Shown here: piece by piece, positions 49,574 through 58,999 of the stretch
Layout of the letters: each line of letters opens with the position of its first letter
Position numbering within the stretch: the first letter of the stretch is position 1
Origin: a virus
DNA length: 64,000 nucleotides
IMG/VR virus record: IMGVR_UViG_3300028400_000006
Location: 1-64,000 of that record
Direction: 5' to 3' (one strand)
Notes under the pieces: model-generated
The model's database searches: none
What the model was told of the DNA's origin: nothing
What the model saw: the letters and a program-made list of their open reading frames with translations, nothing else
Program-made: the position numbers and the translations under genes

Positions 49574-49583
49574 GACCGTCTCC

Positions 49584-51857
49584 TCAGATGACCGCATCAT
49601 AAATTGCCGCCACAAGATAACTGATATGCCCCATCGTCGATCCACTCCATATGGACGACACAGGCCCGCTAAAAACATCTACATAAGAAATAGGAGCAAG
49701 CGACGGATACGACGACACACTCACATTCGGCCCACGGAAGCGGATAGACGAGCTAACACCTTCGTCTTCAAGCGGGGCAGGGTTGTTAAACACCGTCCCC
49801 ACAGAAATCAACGCAACACCATGCCCAAGCACAGTACTATGTGGCTGGGCGTTTCCAAGTTTTACGGCCTGTATGGGGCTGGTCAGGTTCAAGCGTAGTC
49901 TACCACTAGACACGCTAACCGAAAGCGAGCTCACGTTCGTTTGACGCGCAATTACATAATTCACCGCAATCGTATTGCGACGGTAAGCAACAATCTCAGC
50001 CGTCGGAGCCCCAGTAAACGGCAGTGGCCCACCAGACGTCGCAGACAGGGTACACAGTGCAGTCTGGAGATCAGTGTTCGTATTGATCGGTCCAGACGGA
50101 CAGGCGGTGACGGTCACATTCGAAGCAGGAATATGAGTCACATAATCACTCAGCGTGCAAAAGGCCGTCTGAGCATCCGTATCTGCGTTAATCGGCCCAG
50201 CCGGGCAGGCGTTGACCTGCACGTTCCCCGCCGGGATACCGCCACCACCAAACGAGCCCAACAAGAATAGATCAGAACTAGCGCCGCTCTCGCAACGGAT
50301 ATACACATCACCGGTGTTGCAGCACATCACTACTTTCGGCGTAAACGGCGCCAATGTCGAGGTGGTGCCATTGTAATGCATCAGCTGTGGCGGCGTTACC
50401 GACGTATCCAACCAATACTGATGTGCTTGCAAACCAGCGGCCAACGCATCAGCTTCAGAAGCGGCGCAAAAAACAGTCATCACCATATGCGCCAGCTCCG
50501 GCCCCACAGCCATAGCGCCAACCATCTGGCCATTACACTGCACATACACATCGAAACTATTGCAGCACACAAAGATATCCGGCAGAGGGCTGACGCCGGT
50601 CAAATTAGTCCCGTCCCACTGAAACAGCATCGGCGGGTTAGTGCCGGTATTCAGCCAATAGTCACCAGCCCCCAGCCCTTGCGCCAACGCGTCATCGAAA
50701 CAATCAGCGCAAATGCCCTGCAGCACCTCTTCCGGCCCAGGCCCCCCACCACCAGAAGGCGGCGCAGCCGGCACCCACTGACCAGACTGGTACGTCAACA
50801 CATCACCATTACTGGCGCCGGCGGTATTCACGTCGGCCAGATCACCAAGATCAATGGCGCCGGCAATGGTGGCAATAGCTGTGGCGTCAGCTGCAATCAT
50901 CGTAGCCAGCTGCTGAATGGCCACAGGCGTCAGCGAACCCGGATCAAACTGCACCATAATGGTGTTGCCAGAAATAGACACCGACACACCATTGGCGCCA
51001 TCAATCGACCGAAATTCGTGAAACCCAGAACCGGAATTATAACCCGCATAAACCGCCTGCCCAGTACCGATGTTGGTCATGGAGCCAGCAACGGCGGCGG
51101 CCAATTCGTCAATGGCGGCCTGCATATTCGTAGACGACAGGCCAGACGTAGAATTGTCGTAATTGGGGACGATGTTAGCGACGTTGATATTCACAGGCGG
51201 TAGCGAGCCCGTATTGTACGTCAGGGTCAGCGTTGTACCGCCACCCGTAATAGAGCCACCATTCACAAAACTATCGTTGGTCAGTGCCGACAGCGGCACC
51301 GGTGCCCAGGCGCTGCCATTCCACACCAGGGCATCATTCACGTTCGGCACGCTGTTGGAGACATCCGACAGCAGGCTAATCGTCGCAGCACCAAACAGCG
51401 TCGCCAACGCCGTGGTGTCGCCAGCGATCTCTGCGGCCCCACCCTGCGGATTGAAGCCAACCGCATAATTGCTGCCGGAAGGCGTCACATCAATAGCCGC
51501 ATCGGCACTAGATACCGTAGTTGCACCAACAATAGTGCCCACCGCAGCCGCAAGGTCCTGAATCGTCGCAACATAATATGTGCCGCTATCCGGGTTGCCG
51601 GGCGTACCACCACGATTGATGGTGATAAAATCGGTCGGCTGCAGCGGCGTACTGGCCAACGCACCAATCATCCAATCAATAGGCGCTCGCGTAATCGACC
51701 AAGCTCCGCCGGACCACAACCACAAATGCCCAGTCGTAACATCACGATAAAGCGGAAGATGCGTTGTCGGATCAGGCGGCGTAACCGGCTGGCCGGCGCC
51801 GGTGAGGATAGGAAGGGCCGAAGCAGAACCAGACCCAGAACCGCAGCAGCAAGCCAT
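49584..51857 (-). CDS. Long Cys-rich tail fibre (757 aa)
   Basis: ATG 51857 with GAGGAGG. N-terminus MACCCGSGSGS. Ala/Gly/Thr/Asn-rich fibre repeats follow (TNMQAAIDELAAAV, LGDLADVNTAGASNGDVLTY). The middle contains two ~65-residue copies of a Cys module (YWLNTGTNPPMLFQWDGTNL then CCNSFDVYVQC; YWLDTSVTPPQLMHYNGTTS then CCNTGDVYIRC). Next come two copies of a shorter unit (ACPAGPINADTDAQTAFCTL; ACPSGPINTNTDLQTALCTL). Internal duplications and paired cysteines suggest a fibre built by module copying. Probably receptor-binding. Confidence 0.75.
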   Translation of the reverse strand: MACCCGSGSGSASALPILTGAGQPVTPPDPTTHLPLYRDVTTGHLWLWSGGAWSITRAPIDWMIGALASTPLQPTDFITINRGGTPGNPDSGTYYVATIQDLAAAVGTIVGATTVSSADAAIDVTPSGSNYAVGFNPQGGAAEIAGDTTALATLFGAATISLLSDVSNSVPNVNDALVWNGSAWAPVPLSALTNDSFVNGGSITGGGTTLTLTYNTGSLPPVNINVANIVPNYDNSTSGLSSTNMQAAIDELAAAVAGSMTNIGTGQAVYAGYNSGSGFHEFRSIDGANGVSVSISGNTIMVQFDPGSLTPVAIQQLATMIAADATAIATIAGAIDLGDLADVNTAGASNGDVLTYQSGQWVPAAPPSGGGGPGPEEVLQGICADCFDDALAQGLGAGDYWLNTGTNPPMLFQWDGTNLTGVSPLPDIFVCCNSFDVYVQCNGQMVGAMAVGPELAHMVMTVFCAASEADALAAGLQAHQYWLDTSVTPPQLMHYNGTTSTLAPFTPKVVMCCNTGDVYIRCESGASSDLFLLGSFGGGGIPAGNVQVNACPAGPINADTDAQTAFCTLSDYVTHIPASNVTVTACPSGPINTNTDLQTALCTLSATSGGPLPFTGAPTAEIVAYRRNTIAVNYVIARQTNVSSLSVSVSSGRLRLNLTSPIQAVKLGNAQPHSTVLGHGVALISVGTVFNNPAPLEDEGVSSSIRFRGPNVSVSSYPSLAPISYVDVFSGPVSSIWSGSTMGHISYLVAAIYDAVI

Positions 51858-51869
51858 CTTTCATCCTCC

Positions 51870-52307
51870 TCACTTGGTGCAGCAACTTTGCGCCATTAGC
51901 AAATGGCTGTAGTCCGCCGGAATGGCCGTCGGATACGCCACGATTACCAGATTAGGCTTAGTTGTATCAGAAACACTTACCAAGTTCAACCTGTAGCGCC
52001 CCGCAACAGGTATCACAATACAGTTCTGGCAAGCGCACATATGCACCGCCCCACAATTACCGGGCGGGTTAAATTCTGCAAAATGCGTGCCGTCGTTCGG
52101 GCCATAAACCATTTCGACGCAAATAAAGTCGTTATCCTGCAAACCATAAGCCTGCACGACCATAGGAAGGTGATCTACAACGAAAATAGGAGTTGTTGTG
52201 GGTGTCGGATCTTTCCCCCCATGAAAAAGCTGATATGCGCCACCGCGCGACAGCTCTACATTAGTAGCGTGGTGGGGTGTGATCGCGCCATTCGGTTGAA
52301 GGGTCAT
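51870..52307 (-). CDS. Paralogous beta-domain fibre-associated protein (145 aa)
   Basis: ATG 52307 overlaps the upstream gene by [44 protein letters not shown] and NLVIVAYPT match the elements of its paralogues at 52304 and 48933. Has extra cysteines ([11 protein letters not shown]), like the neighbouring Cys-rich fibre. Confidence 0.65.
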   Translation of the reverse strand: MTLQPNGAITPHHATNVELSRGGAYQLFHGGKDPTPTTTPIFVVDHLPMVVQAYGLQDNDFICVEMVYGPNDGTHFAEFNPPGNCGAVHMCACQNCIVIPVAGRYRLNLVSVSDTTKPNLVIVAYPTAIPADYSHLLMAQSCCTK

Positions 52308-52708
52308 CCTGCTGCTCCCACTCCAATAAGATATTCAAACGGAACAGGCACCGCATACACCGCAAACCCACCAAGCGGCGTATTCCCCTGTATTTTACGT
52401 AGTTGATACCTCATCGGCCACGGCAGCACAACCACATTATGCTGCCCGGTAAGCTGCAGCTTTTGGCCGTTAATAGTGATAGGTGCGGCATAAGACGCCG
52501 AATCGGTGCCAGCAACCATCTCGATGTCGAAGACATCCGACGCCGAAAGATTGAACCCCTGCAACAGCAAGGCATGTGCATTGGCCTCAACCACATGCGA
52601 AAGCGGGTCAGTACTGTCTGGGCCGAACAAAAGTCTGTACTGCGGCTTCTCTTGCTCAGACGCAGCACTTACCGGGAATCCCGTCCTGATCTGACCGAAG
52701 CAGTCCAT
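52304..52708 (-). CDS. Paralogous beta-domain fibre-associated protein (134 aa)
   Basis: ATG 52708 overlaps the upstream stop (TGATG) with GAGGG upstream. [36 protein letters not shown] and GFAVYAVPV follow the same strand order as the paralogues. Likely a fibre-base or capsid-fibre component. Confidence 0.65.
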   Translation of the reverse strand: MDCFGQIRTGFPVSAASEQEKPQYRLLFGPDSTDPLSHVVEANAHALLLQGFNLSASDVFDIEMVAGTDSASYAAPITINGQKLQLTGQHNVVVLPWPMRYQLRKIQGNTPLGGFAVYAVPVPFEYLIGVGAAG

Positions 52709-52992
52709 CAGGTATTTGCCCTCAGTTCCTCGATCATGGCTGTGCACAGGCGCTTCGCCAAAGCCCAGCGAATGTCGTCCTTCTCCGGCAGCACGACAAT
52801 CGGGTCATGCCAATAAAGCGTACGGAACTTAGAATCAACGCGCACGCCACGTTCGTCATACACATGCATACCAGTGGCAAAACGTACACGAAAGCGCCCT
52901 TCAACTTTCAACTCGACCACCTCGCCAGGGCCGAACATAACATCGTAAACCTTATCCCCGAGGGCGATTTCGTCGTTATCAAGCCTGTGCAT
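52708..52992 (-). CDS. Small beta-barrel-like protein (94 aa)
   Basis: ATG 52992 with AAGGGAG is preferred to GTG 53013. GDKVYDVMFGPGEVVELKVE and FRVRFATGMHVYDERG look like a small SH3/KOW-type barrel, found in several phage proteins near the portal gene. C-terminal helix ends ALAKRLCTAMIEEL. No named family. Confidence 0.65.
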   Translation of the reverse strand: MHRLDNDEIALGDKVYDVMFGPGEVVELKVEGRFRVRFATGMHVYDERGVRVDSKFRTLYWHDPIVVLPEKDDIRWALAKRLCTAMIEELRANT

Positions 52993-53027
52993 GGAACCAA
53001 CTCCCTTTTCCACAGATTATCATACCA

Positions 53028-55163
53028 TCATCCAGGCGGCAACTTCTCCGTGCTGCCAGGTTCTGGAGGTAGAGCTTGACGTTGGTCAAGCGTGGGAGCC
53101 GGCGGCGCTCCGGCGAGTCCCTGACCAACCAATGCCTGCAACTCCGGTGGCAGCGCTGTAGGGCTGACCTGCGATGCCTGCACCGGAGCCACCTGGGGTT
53201 GCGCTGCCTGCAGGAAACGCTGAATGTCTTCTTGGCGCCCCGGGTCGGGCAGGCGTAATTCATCAGGCGAAAACCCGAGGTTACGCACCACCTCCCGAAT
53301 AAGCACTTGAATAACATCAACCGGCACCGCGCCAATTTGCACGTACGGGGTAAGCAGCTGCAACAGCTCAACCGCTCGCGCTTGTTGTATCTCACGCTGA
53401 AGCAACCCACTAGCTCCACGCGCCTTGACGATAGCATCAGCCTTAGCGGCAGCGTCCGGGTCATACTTCATAAGAATGGCGTACGCCTGTCGCACAATAG
53501 GCTCAATAACGCGCTTGTCGATCTGACCAACCGCACGTTTGACGCCTTTAGCCGCATTGCCCATCAACAGCGCCAAGCCGCCTAACGTCCGGCCGGCTCC
53601 CGCCACCTGCGGCGACCCAATAACGTAGGCCGGAATACCCGTCGCATCATCAGCCTCCCGAACAAACTGATCATAAACAGCCAGCAACTCACGAGCGTGA
53701 CTGTCGATGGAATGGAACCGCAACGCTGGCTGTGCCGCCACCTGATTAAGGTAGGTGTCATTCTTGATGGCATACATACGTCGAGGTTCAATCTGCTCAA
53801 TGTCCTCCTCGTTCTCCAAGCGCGAAACGTCATACTCACCAATTGGCCCGGACGAATACGCCATGTTTTCTACCAGCGAGCGCAAACAAGCGTTGGCGCC
53901 ACGCTGGATTTCCCGAAGGATGATCGGTACTGAAACGCCCCAAAACGATCCTGGTCGCGGCAGAAACGACACCGTAAACAGCGGCCGCTGCAGGATGTTG
54001 TCCTCGTTCACGATCAGGCGAAGCACCCGGTCCGCCAGTACCCAACATTCCACCTCAACCACATGCTTCGCAGCAAGATGCTCGTAAAAAGCCCGGCGCC
54101 CAACAAAGAAGTCCCGCAATGCTTCTACCCGCACGCGACCGTAGTAGACAATCACTTCATACTTGCGAGATTCATCCGTCTCATCTGTTTGTGGTGCATC
54201 TGTCGCTGCTACTTCTTCGGAGTCTTGGGGGTCATTACGAAAAGAATACTCATACCCATGGGGATGTTCCGCTAGCACATCAGTGATTGCATCACGTTGC
54301 ACGCCATACTGCTCGGCGTCATCTAACATCGCCAACGACATAAGCGCATCCGCCGTCAGCCACATACGCTCAATGACGTATGTGCCATCGTGAGGTGTAG
54401 TGCTATCCGGAGAAGGAAATACATCAAATGGAGATACTCGTTCAGTGCGCAGCACCGCTTTTTCGCCTGGGGCCAGCTGCTCGCCATTCCACACCAACAC
54501 AGGTTTGTCATCACGAAATGGACCACGCACAAAGGCATTCGGGTAAATAGAAACGTCGTGGATCAATTGGCTAAATGTCTCTCGCCAACCACCTTCCCCC
54601 AATTGATCCTCCAGCTTACGCGACATGCGATCAACAGCTCGCCGCGCCGTCCGCTCCATCTCCGACAGCTGAAGCGATGCCATCTCCTTGGCCCGCTCTT
54701 CCAGCATATCAGGAGTAATCTGAAGACCTTGCTGCTGCGCCACTGTAAGTTCGACAAGCAGCTGTTGTTCAATCTGGGTTTGGAGGCTATCTGGCAAATC
54801 TGGCACTGGTGTAGGTTCAATCACCCACGGCTTATCTTCCGCATTGGCAAAAATATCTGCAAGCCACGACATAAGTGCCATACATTTAGTGCGGGTAATA
54901 GAGGCAAAAATATCATTCTGCTCAGTTATACCGAGGCGCTGCTTGTCATAATCTGTATACTCACACTGGTAAGCCTTCAAACAATAGTCCAAGTCATATT
55001 CAACCCCAGTATTCTGTCGGTGCATTCTGGCAATACGATACGCCTCCTGCACCAGATCCGCCAACGTATCCGGCTCCTGCCCACGCTCCGGCAAAGCTTC
55101 GTCGATGATGCGATCCGCATCATCGGCAGCATCACGCATTTGAGGTGTAATCACTCGCACCAT
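53028..55163 (-). CDS. Portal protein
   Basis: 711 residues; ATG 55163 overlaps the terminase stop (TGATG). Content typical of podovirus portals: an N-terminal helical region (YRIARMHRQNTGVEYDLDYC), VSIYPNAFVRGPF, TERVSPFDVFPSPDS, RPLFTVSFLPRPGSFWGVSV and a C-terminal NLGFSPDEL region with a Pro/Gln-rich tail. Its place directly after TerL and before the fibre and capsid genes also fits. The dodecameric ring is the site of DNA packaging. Confidence 0.88.
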   Translation of the reverse strand: MVRVITPQMRDAADDADRIIDEALPERGQEPDTLADLVQEAYRIARMHRQNTGVEYDLDYCLKAYQCEYTDYDKQRLGITEQNDIFASITRTKCMALMSWLADIFANAEDKPWVIEPTPVPDLPDSLQTQIEQQLLVELTVAQQQGLQITPDMLEERAKEMASLQLSEMERTARRAVDRMSRKLEDQLGEGGWRETFSQLIHDVSIYPNAFVRGPFRDDKPVLVWNGEQLAPGEKAVLRTERVSPFDVFPSPDSTTPHDGTYVIERMWLTADALMSLAMLDDAEQYGVQRDAITDVLAEHPHGYEYSFRNDPQDSEEVAATDAPQTDETDESRKYEVIVYYGRVRVEALRDFFVGRRAFYEHLAAKHVVEVECWVLADRVLRLIVNEDNILQRPLFTVSFLPRPGSFWGVSVPIILREIQRGANACLRSLVENMAYSSGPIGEYDVSRLENEEDIEQIEPRRMYAIKNDTYLNQVAAQPALRFHSIDSHARELLAVYDQFVREADDATGIPAYVIGSPQVAGAGRTLGGLALLMGNAAKGVKRAVGQIDKRVIEPIVRQAYAILMKYDPDAAAKADAIVKARGASGLLQREIQQARAVELLQLLTPYVQIGAVPVDVIQVLIREVVRNLGFSPDELRLPDPGRQEDIQRFLQAAQPQVAPVQASQVSPTALPPELQALVGQGLAGAPPAPTLDQRQALPPEPGSTEKLPPG

Positions 55164-57502
55164 CAGACAAGGGCCTTCGGTTTCAAGTTACCTTCACGCA
55201 ACGCCGCTTTGCGCCGCTTGCGTTCTTCTCGTGCCAACCGTTGCGCGTCGCCAACAATATCCTTGTAGTAATACAAGGCTGCGTATTGCAAGGCGTCATG
55301 TGGATGGCTGTACTCGTTTTTCTCCGGCTTCTCGGCAAATACCTCTCCAATCTTAGACATACGCTGAAAATGATATCCGCCCTCAAACCCTTCGCGCAAG
55401 GTTACACAGGTTGGCGACAATAATAAACCATTTCGCTTGTTAAGAAAATGAGATACAGCCTGGATACGTGTGTTAATATCGTTCGTTGGTGCCGGCATCG
55501 CCGGCAGGCCACGCTCACGCAAATTCGTAAAAACCGTCTCCTTCCATGCCGCGTTACGTGCGGTGCCTGCGGGGTCGCCCACAATAAGCACCGGGTACTG
55601 CCGATACTTACGGTAAAGCAGCGGCAACAAATACTCGTCCCGAAATTCATCAAAAGTAACACCTTTTGGCACCAATTCGTCCAACACCCATAATGAACCC
55701 TGCGGCGTCATCGCTGTGACGACAGCCGCAGGGTTCAGCCCCCAGTCGCAGCCAATAATAAGAACAGCACGGCCAAACGGCTTAAGATCTTCGCTCGCCA
55801 CATGCTCCCGCGCCCGGAACATCGGGTAAACCGGCTTGCCAGAAATATCCGGCGAATATTCACCCAGCACAAGGGAGCGCACCTTCGCCTCCGGCATGCC
55901 CGGCAACATGTTCAGGTAGTAGTCGTAGCCGGCGGTGAGATTCTCGATGTTCTCCGCCTCCGGGTTCGGAACGTACTCGCCGTCCTCCGTCAGCAGCAAA
56001 GCGCCCGGCTGGCGAAACATCTTCCACCCGCGAGGGCGTTCGACTTCAAAAATCTCAAACACCCACGAACGAATGGACGGCGGGTTTGAGTCCATCCAGA
56101 GCCCGAAGAAAGGCTTCACACCGTCTGGCAAGTCTGCCTTACGCGGGTACCGGGTAAGGCGTGACCGCACCGCATTGATAATCTCCAGCGGCAGCTCCGA
56201 TGCCTCGTTGAGGTAGGCGAAGGTCAACTCCAATGATTTCAGCTTATCCTCGACGGTCAGCACCGGACCATCAAGCGACATGAACAGCACCTCAGTGTGA
56301 ATACGCGTGCCATCATCTAGCGGCGCCTCGAACGTCCACTTGATCGGCGACTCATACTTCCACGAGCCACGCTGCCCGTACCATTCCTTGAAAGTGTTGA
56401 TAGTCGTCGACTTCAGCTGCGGATAAGTCCGGCGCCCGACCAGCGCCCGCGAGCGCCGAACGCCGTCCTTACATGGCGGCGTCTGTACGGCACGATGCAT
56501 GAGCTCCGCCAGGCAGCCCACCGTCTTGCCGGAGTTGCCGGAAATAAATACTCGCCCGTTGCGCCGCACCACAAGTGCGCCGCCCGGCACGGTGCAGCAG
56601 TAAACAGGATACGTGCCCTCATACTTCCGGATAATGGGTGGCGTTGCCGGAGTTGCTACATCGCGACTCAAGTGGACACGCCACACACCACCCTTACATT
56701 CCGCAGAAGACGACCACCCAACCAACACCGCCGCAAATTGTAACCAGTCCACAAGCCGCCGATCACGGGTTTCAATTGGCGCATTACCCTGCCACACCAT
56801 AAGTGCATCCAGCATCTTATGCGCCCGCTCCCGGTCCACCATCCACCACGCCGCCTGCGCCGTGTCCACACGCCACGGTAATTTGGCTCGAATAACCCCC
56901 ATGCCTTCTTCATCAACCCAGCGCCCAGAACAGCGATACCCGGCCAACACGAACGCAGCTTTCAGCTGTTCAAAGCGCGCGCGGTCTGTAGTAGTCACAC
57001 AGCAATTACGCCGGGTTGTGGCGCAACTCCCCCAGCGCGCCCCAAGAACCAGCAATATTTGTAGTGCAAGTAGCTCAGGTCCATAATTCAGTGGCGACTC
57101 AACATCACACCGAAATCCCGCCAACGGCACACGGATGTTTTCCGTACGCTTAATATGTTCAGCGGTATTAAACAAAACCCCAGTTTCATTTAACAACGCC
57201 ACCCGATGGTTTGGTGTGACCACCTGCGTTACACCAGCCACCTCGACCTCTATCAGCCGGTCGCGCCCTTCCTGCCACTCCAGCGGAGTGACGAACGACA
57301 CGGCTTCCGTTTCCGGATCGTACTGCATCACCTGCGGCGTCGGACCATCCCGAAACCGCTTCCAACCTTCGGGTGTCAAATATTCAGTATCCCCGTCAAA
57401 ACACCCGACCGGACCCATAACAAGTCGCACAGGGCTATTATCGGCATGAAAACGCCGCAACGTCGGTGTAGCCTTGTAATAAATGATATCTTTGTCACTC
57501 AT
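55163..57502 (-). CDS. terL: Terminase large subunit precursor with intein
   Basis: 779 residues from ATG 57502 (overlapping the TerS stop); ~489 after splicing. The ATPase Walker A GPVG-SGKT is split by the intein at G/S. FAYLNEAS is the Walker B. The nuclease domain has IIGCDWGLNPAAVV, IVGDPAGTARN and HPHDALQY with its acidic residues. TerL powers DNA packaging and cuts the concatemer. Without splicing the ATPase site is interrupted, so protein splicing must occur for viable packaging. Confidence 0.92.
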   Translation of the reverse strand: MSDKDIIYYKATPTLRRFHADNSPVRLVMGPVGCFDGDTEYLTPEGWKRFRDGPTPQVMQYDPETEAVSFVTPLEWQEGRDRLIEVEVAGVTQVVTPNHRVALLNETGVLFNTAEHIKRTENIRVPLAGFRCDVESPLNYGPELLALQILLVLGARWGSCATTRRNCCVTTTDRARFEQLKAAFVLAGYRCSGRWVDEEGMGVIRAKLPWRVDTAQAAWWMVDRERAHKMLDALMVWQGNAPIETRDRRLVDWLQFAAVLVGWSSSAECKGGVWRVHLSRDVATPATPPIIRKYEGTYPVYCCTVPGGALVVRRNGRVFISGNSGKTVGCLAELMHRAVQTPPCKDGVRRSRALVGRRTYPQLKSTTINTFKEWYGQRGSWKYESPIKWTFEAPLDDGTRIHTEVLFMSLDGPVLTVEDKLKSLELTFAYLNEASELPLEIINAVRSRLTRYPRKADLPDGVKPFFGLWMDSNPPSIRSWVFEIFEVERPRGWKMFRQPGALLLTEDGEYVPNPEAENIENLTAGYDYYLNMLPGMPEAKVRSLVLGEYSPDISGKPVYPMFRAREHVASEDLKPFGRAVLIIGCDWGLNPAAVVTAMTPQGSLWVLDELVPKGVTFDEFRDEYLLPLLYRKYRQYPVLIVGDPAGTARNAAWKETVFTNLRERGLPAMPAPTNDINTRIQAVSHFLNKRNGLLLSPTCVTLREGFEGGYHFQRMSKIGEVFAEKPEKNEYSHPHDALQYAALYYYKDIVGDAQRLAREERKRRKAALREGNLKPKALV
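56534..57403 (-). other. Intein in the TerL Walker A loop (290 aa)
   Basis: Starts at Cys34 of the precursor (CFDGDTEYLTPEGWKRF, block A), has block B VVTPNHRVAL, block F VYCCTVPGG and block G RVFISGN followed by Ser (+1). Splicing would restore GPVGSGKT. The penultimate residue is Gly instead of the usual His. The middle ~170 residues have only degenerate LAGLIDADG-like segments (ALQILLVLGARWGS, WLQFAAVLVGWS) lacking the catalytic acidic residues, so homing activity is probably lost. Confidence 0.9.
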
Positions 57503-58079
57503 CATCCACCACCACATACTCGCTTTCCGGAAGGGCAAGAACCTTCAGGTTTTCTTCAATAGGTCGCGCCACTTCTGCCTCGACCGGCTTGGCCTCCACC
57601 GACACATTCTTGTCACCAAAATTAAACACAAACTTTACCGGCGCACCGTCTTTATGCGCGGGTTTGACATCGCCCCAACGATTAGGGTCAAGGCGTTGCG
57701 CCACCCATGCCATACGTTCAGATAGCGCTTTAGCAATAGTGGCATGGCCAGGCTGATCATAAGTTACCGTCAACGGAAGGATAGACTTGACAACAAACGC
57801 CTCCGCCGCCGCCCGCCGGGCTTTATCTAGATCCGCCGGGTCAATCGTTTCTTCCACCCATGACTGAAAGTGCACCATCGGCACACCAACATCAGCGGCG
57901 ATCTCCGGGCCCAAGCGCCCCTTGGAAATCATTTCCAACACACGCGCGACACCAAACCGATTGAGCCGCTCATACGCCTGCACCCGATCGACGCCAGTCG
58001 GCAGGGGTAACTGCCGCATATCGCCAAATAGCTCATCGAACGCGGCGGATGGGTTATGCACACCAAACTTGTCGTCCAT
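57495..58079 (-). CDS. terS: Terminase small subunit
   Basis: 194 residues, ATG 58079 overlapping the upstream stop. Opens with a disordered acidic stretch, then QAYERLNRFGVARVLEMIS and GPEIAADVGVPMVHFQSWVE, a helix-turn-helix expected for recognition of packaging sites. Directly upstream of TerL with a slight overlap. The C-terminus (PESEYVVVDDE) may contact TerL. Confidence 0.8.
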   Translation of the reverse strand: MDDKFGVHNPSAAFDELFGDMRQLPLPTGVDRVQAYERLNRFGVARVLEMISKGRLGPEIAADVGVPMVHFQSWVEETIDPADLDKARRAAAEAFVVKSILPLTVTYDQPGHATIAKALSERMAWVAQRLDPNRWGDVKPAHKDGAPVKFVFNFGDKNVSVEAKPVEAEVARPIEENLKVLALPESEYVVVDDE

Positions 58080-58258
58080 CAGCCCCCCTTCCCAAGCGCC
58101 TTGACTATCCACCCAATCGCCGTTAGCAGCCCACTGAACAGCAACGTCAACAGCGCCATGATGAACGCATTGAATCGCTTGGACAACGCCACCAGCTGCC
58201 GCCCAAGCGACTCCACGCGCTCTTCCAGCCGTGCAACGCGCTCACGCATGTCCGCCAT
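58079..58258 (-). CDS. Small coiled-coil membrane protein (59 aa)
   Basis: First gene of the virion operon. ATG 58258, stop overlapping TerS start (TGATG). Residues 1-30 form a charged coiled coil (MRERVARLEERVESLGRQLV); residues 31-52 are a membrane helix (FIMALLTLLFSGLLTAIGWI), ending in a Lys/Gly tail. The layout resembles XhlA-type lysis-associated proteins, but it is in the packaging operon. Sequence context is strong, function open. Confidence 0.65.
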   Translation of the reverse strand: MADMRERVARLEERVESLGRQLVALSKRFNAFIMALLTLLFSGLLTAIGWIVKALGKGG

Positions 58259-58294
58259 GAAAGGTACCCTTGCAAACTACCAACCCATGCGGCA

Positions 58295-58323
58295 TTATAT
58301 GAAGAAACGCGCATAGCCTCAAG
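58295..58323 (-). promoter_or_regulatory. Main late promoter for the virion operon
   Basis: On the minus strand, TTGAGG (58318-58323), 17-bp spacer and TATAAT (58295-58300), with a ~30-nt leader before the gene at 58258. The -35 region overlaps the ribosome binding site of the divergent endolysin gene. It is the only good promoter seen upstream of the ~32-kb leftward operon. Confidence 0.7.
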
Positions 58324-58333
58324 GAGCAACACT

Positions 58334-58990
58334 ATGGGCCAGTGTGTTCGGAAACTGCAACGCCTGCTCAGGACGTATGGGTATTACCATGGCAGGGTCG
58401 ACGGTATCGAAGGGCCGATGACCCGCCAGGCGTTCCAGGACATGCTGAAAGCCGGACACGAGGACTTCGCCCGCCTGAAAGCCGAGGAAAAAACCGCACC
58501 CGAGCACCCCACGCTGAACACGCCGGATTGGCCGCGACAGAATGAAATGTTTTCTTTCTATGGTCGTCCCGGCACCAACCTGGTGACTGTTCGCTTCCCT
58601 ATCGCCATGCGGCTGGCATGGGCGCCGGAGAAAAAGGTCACTCGCTTTACCTGCCACAAGAAGTGCGCCGAAGCGTTCCGGTCGATCATCGAGCAGGCGG
58701 TAAAGCACTACGGCGAGGACGAGTTCCGCCGTCTGAAGCTCGACATGTACGGCGGCTGCTACAACAAGCGTCGCATCCGTGGTGGGCGTAGTTGGTCGAC
58801 GCATGCCTTTGGCGCGGCCATGGACATCTGGCCCAACAAGAATGGCATGTGGGTACGTGCGCCGAAGGCGCCGCTGTCACGCCCGGAGTACAAGGCGTGG
58901 TGGGATATCGTCGAAGCGCATGGAGCAGTGAGCCTTGGCCGCGCCATCGGCAGAGATTGGTGCCACTTTCAGTTTGCAAAGTTAGGGTAG
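58334..58990 (+). CDS. Endolysin: peptidoglycan-binding domain plus M15-type peptidase
   Basis: ATG 58334 with AAGGAG. 218 residues. Residues 5-37 form a peptidoglycan-binding repeat (LQRLLRTYGYYHGRVDGIEG). The peptidase domain has SWSTHAFGAAMDIW (His157, Asp164) and DWCHFQF (His211), the zinc ligands of M15/VanY-type peptidases. No signal peptide, so export would rely on the holin. It heads the rightward lysis cassette. Ends in TAG. Confidence 0.88.
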   Translation: MGQCVRKLQRLLRTYGYYHGRVDGIEGPMTRQAFQDMLKAGHEDFARLKAEEKTAPEHPTLNTPDWPRQNEMFSFYGRPGTNLVTVRFPIAMRLAWAPEKKVTRFTCHKKCAEAFRSIIEQAVKHYGEDEFRRLKLDMYGGCYNKRRIRGGRSWSTHAFGAAMDIWPNKNGMWVRAPKAPLSRPEYKAWWDIVEAHGAVSLGRAIGRDWCHFQFAKLG

Positions 58991-58999
58991 GAGACTACC

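Noticed and set aside
49584-51857. Diversity-generating retroelement acting on the fibre
   Set aside because: No reverse transcriptase and no template/variable repeat pair were seen in the window.
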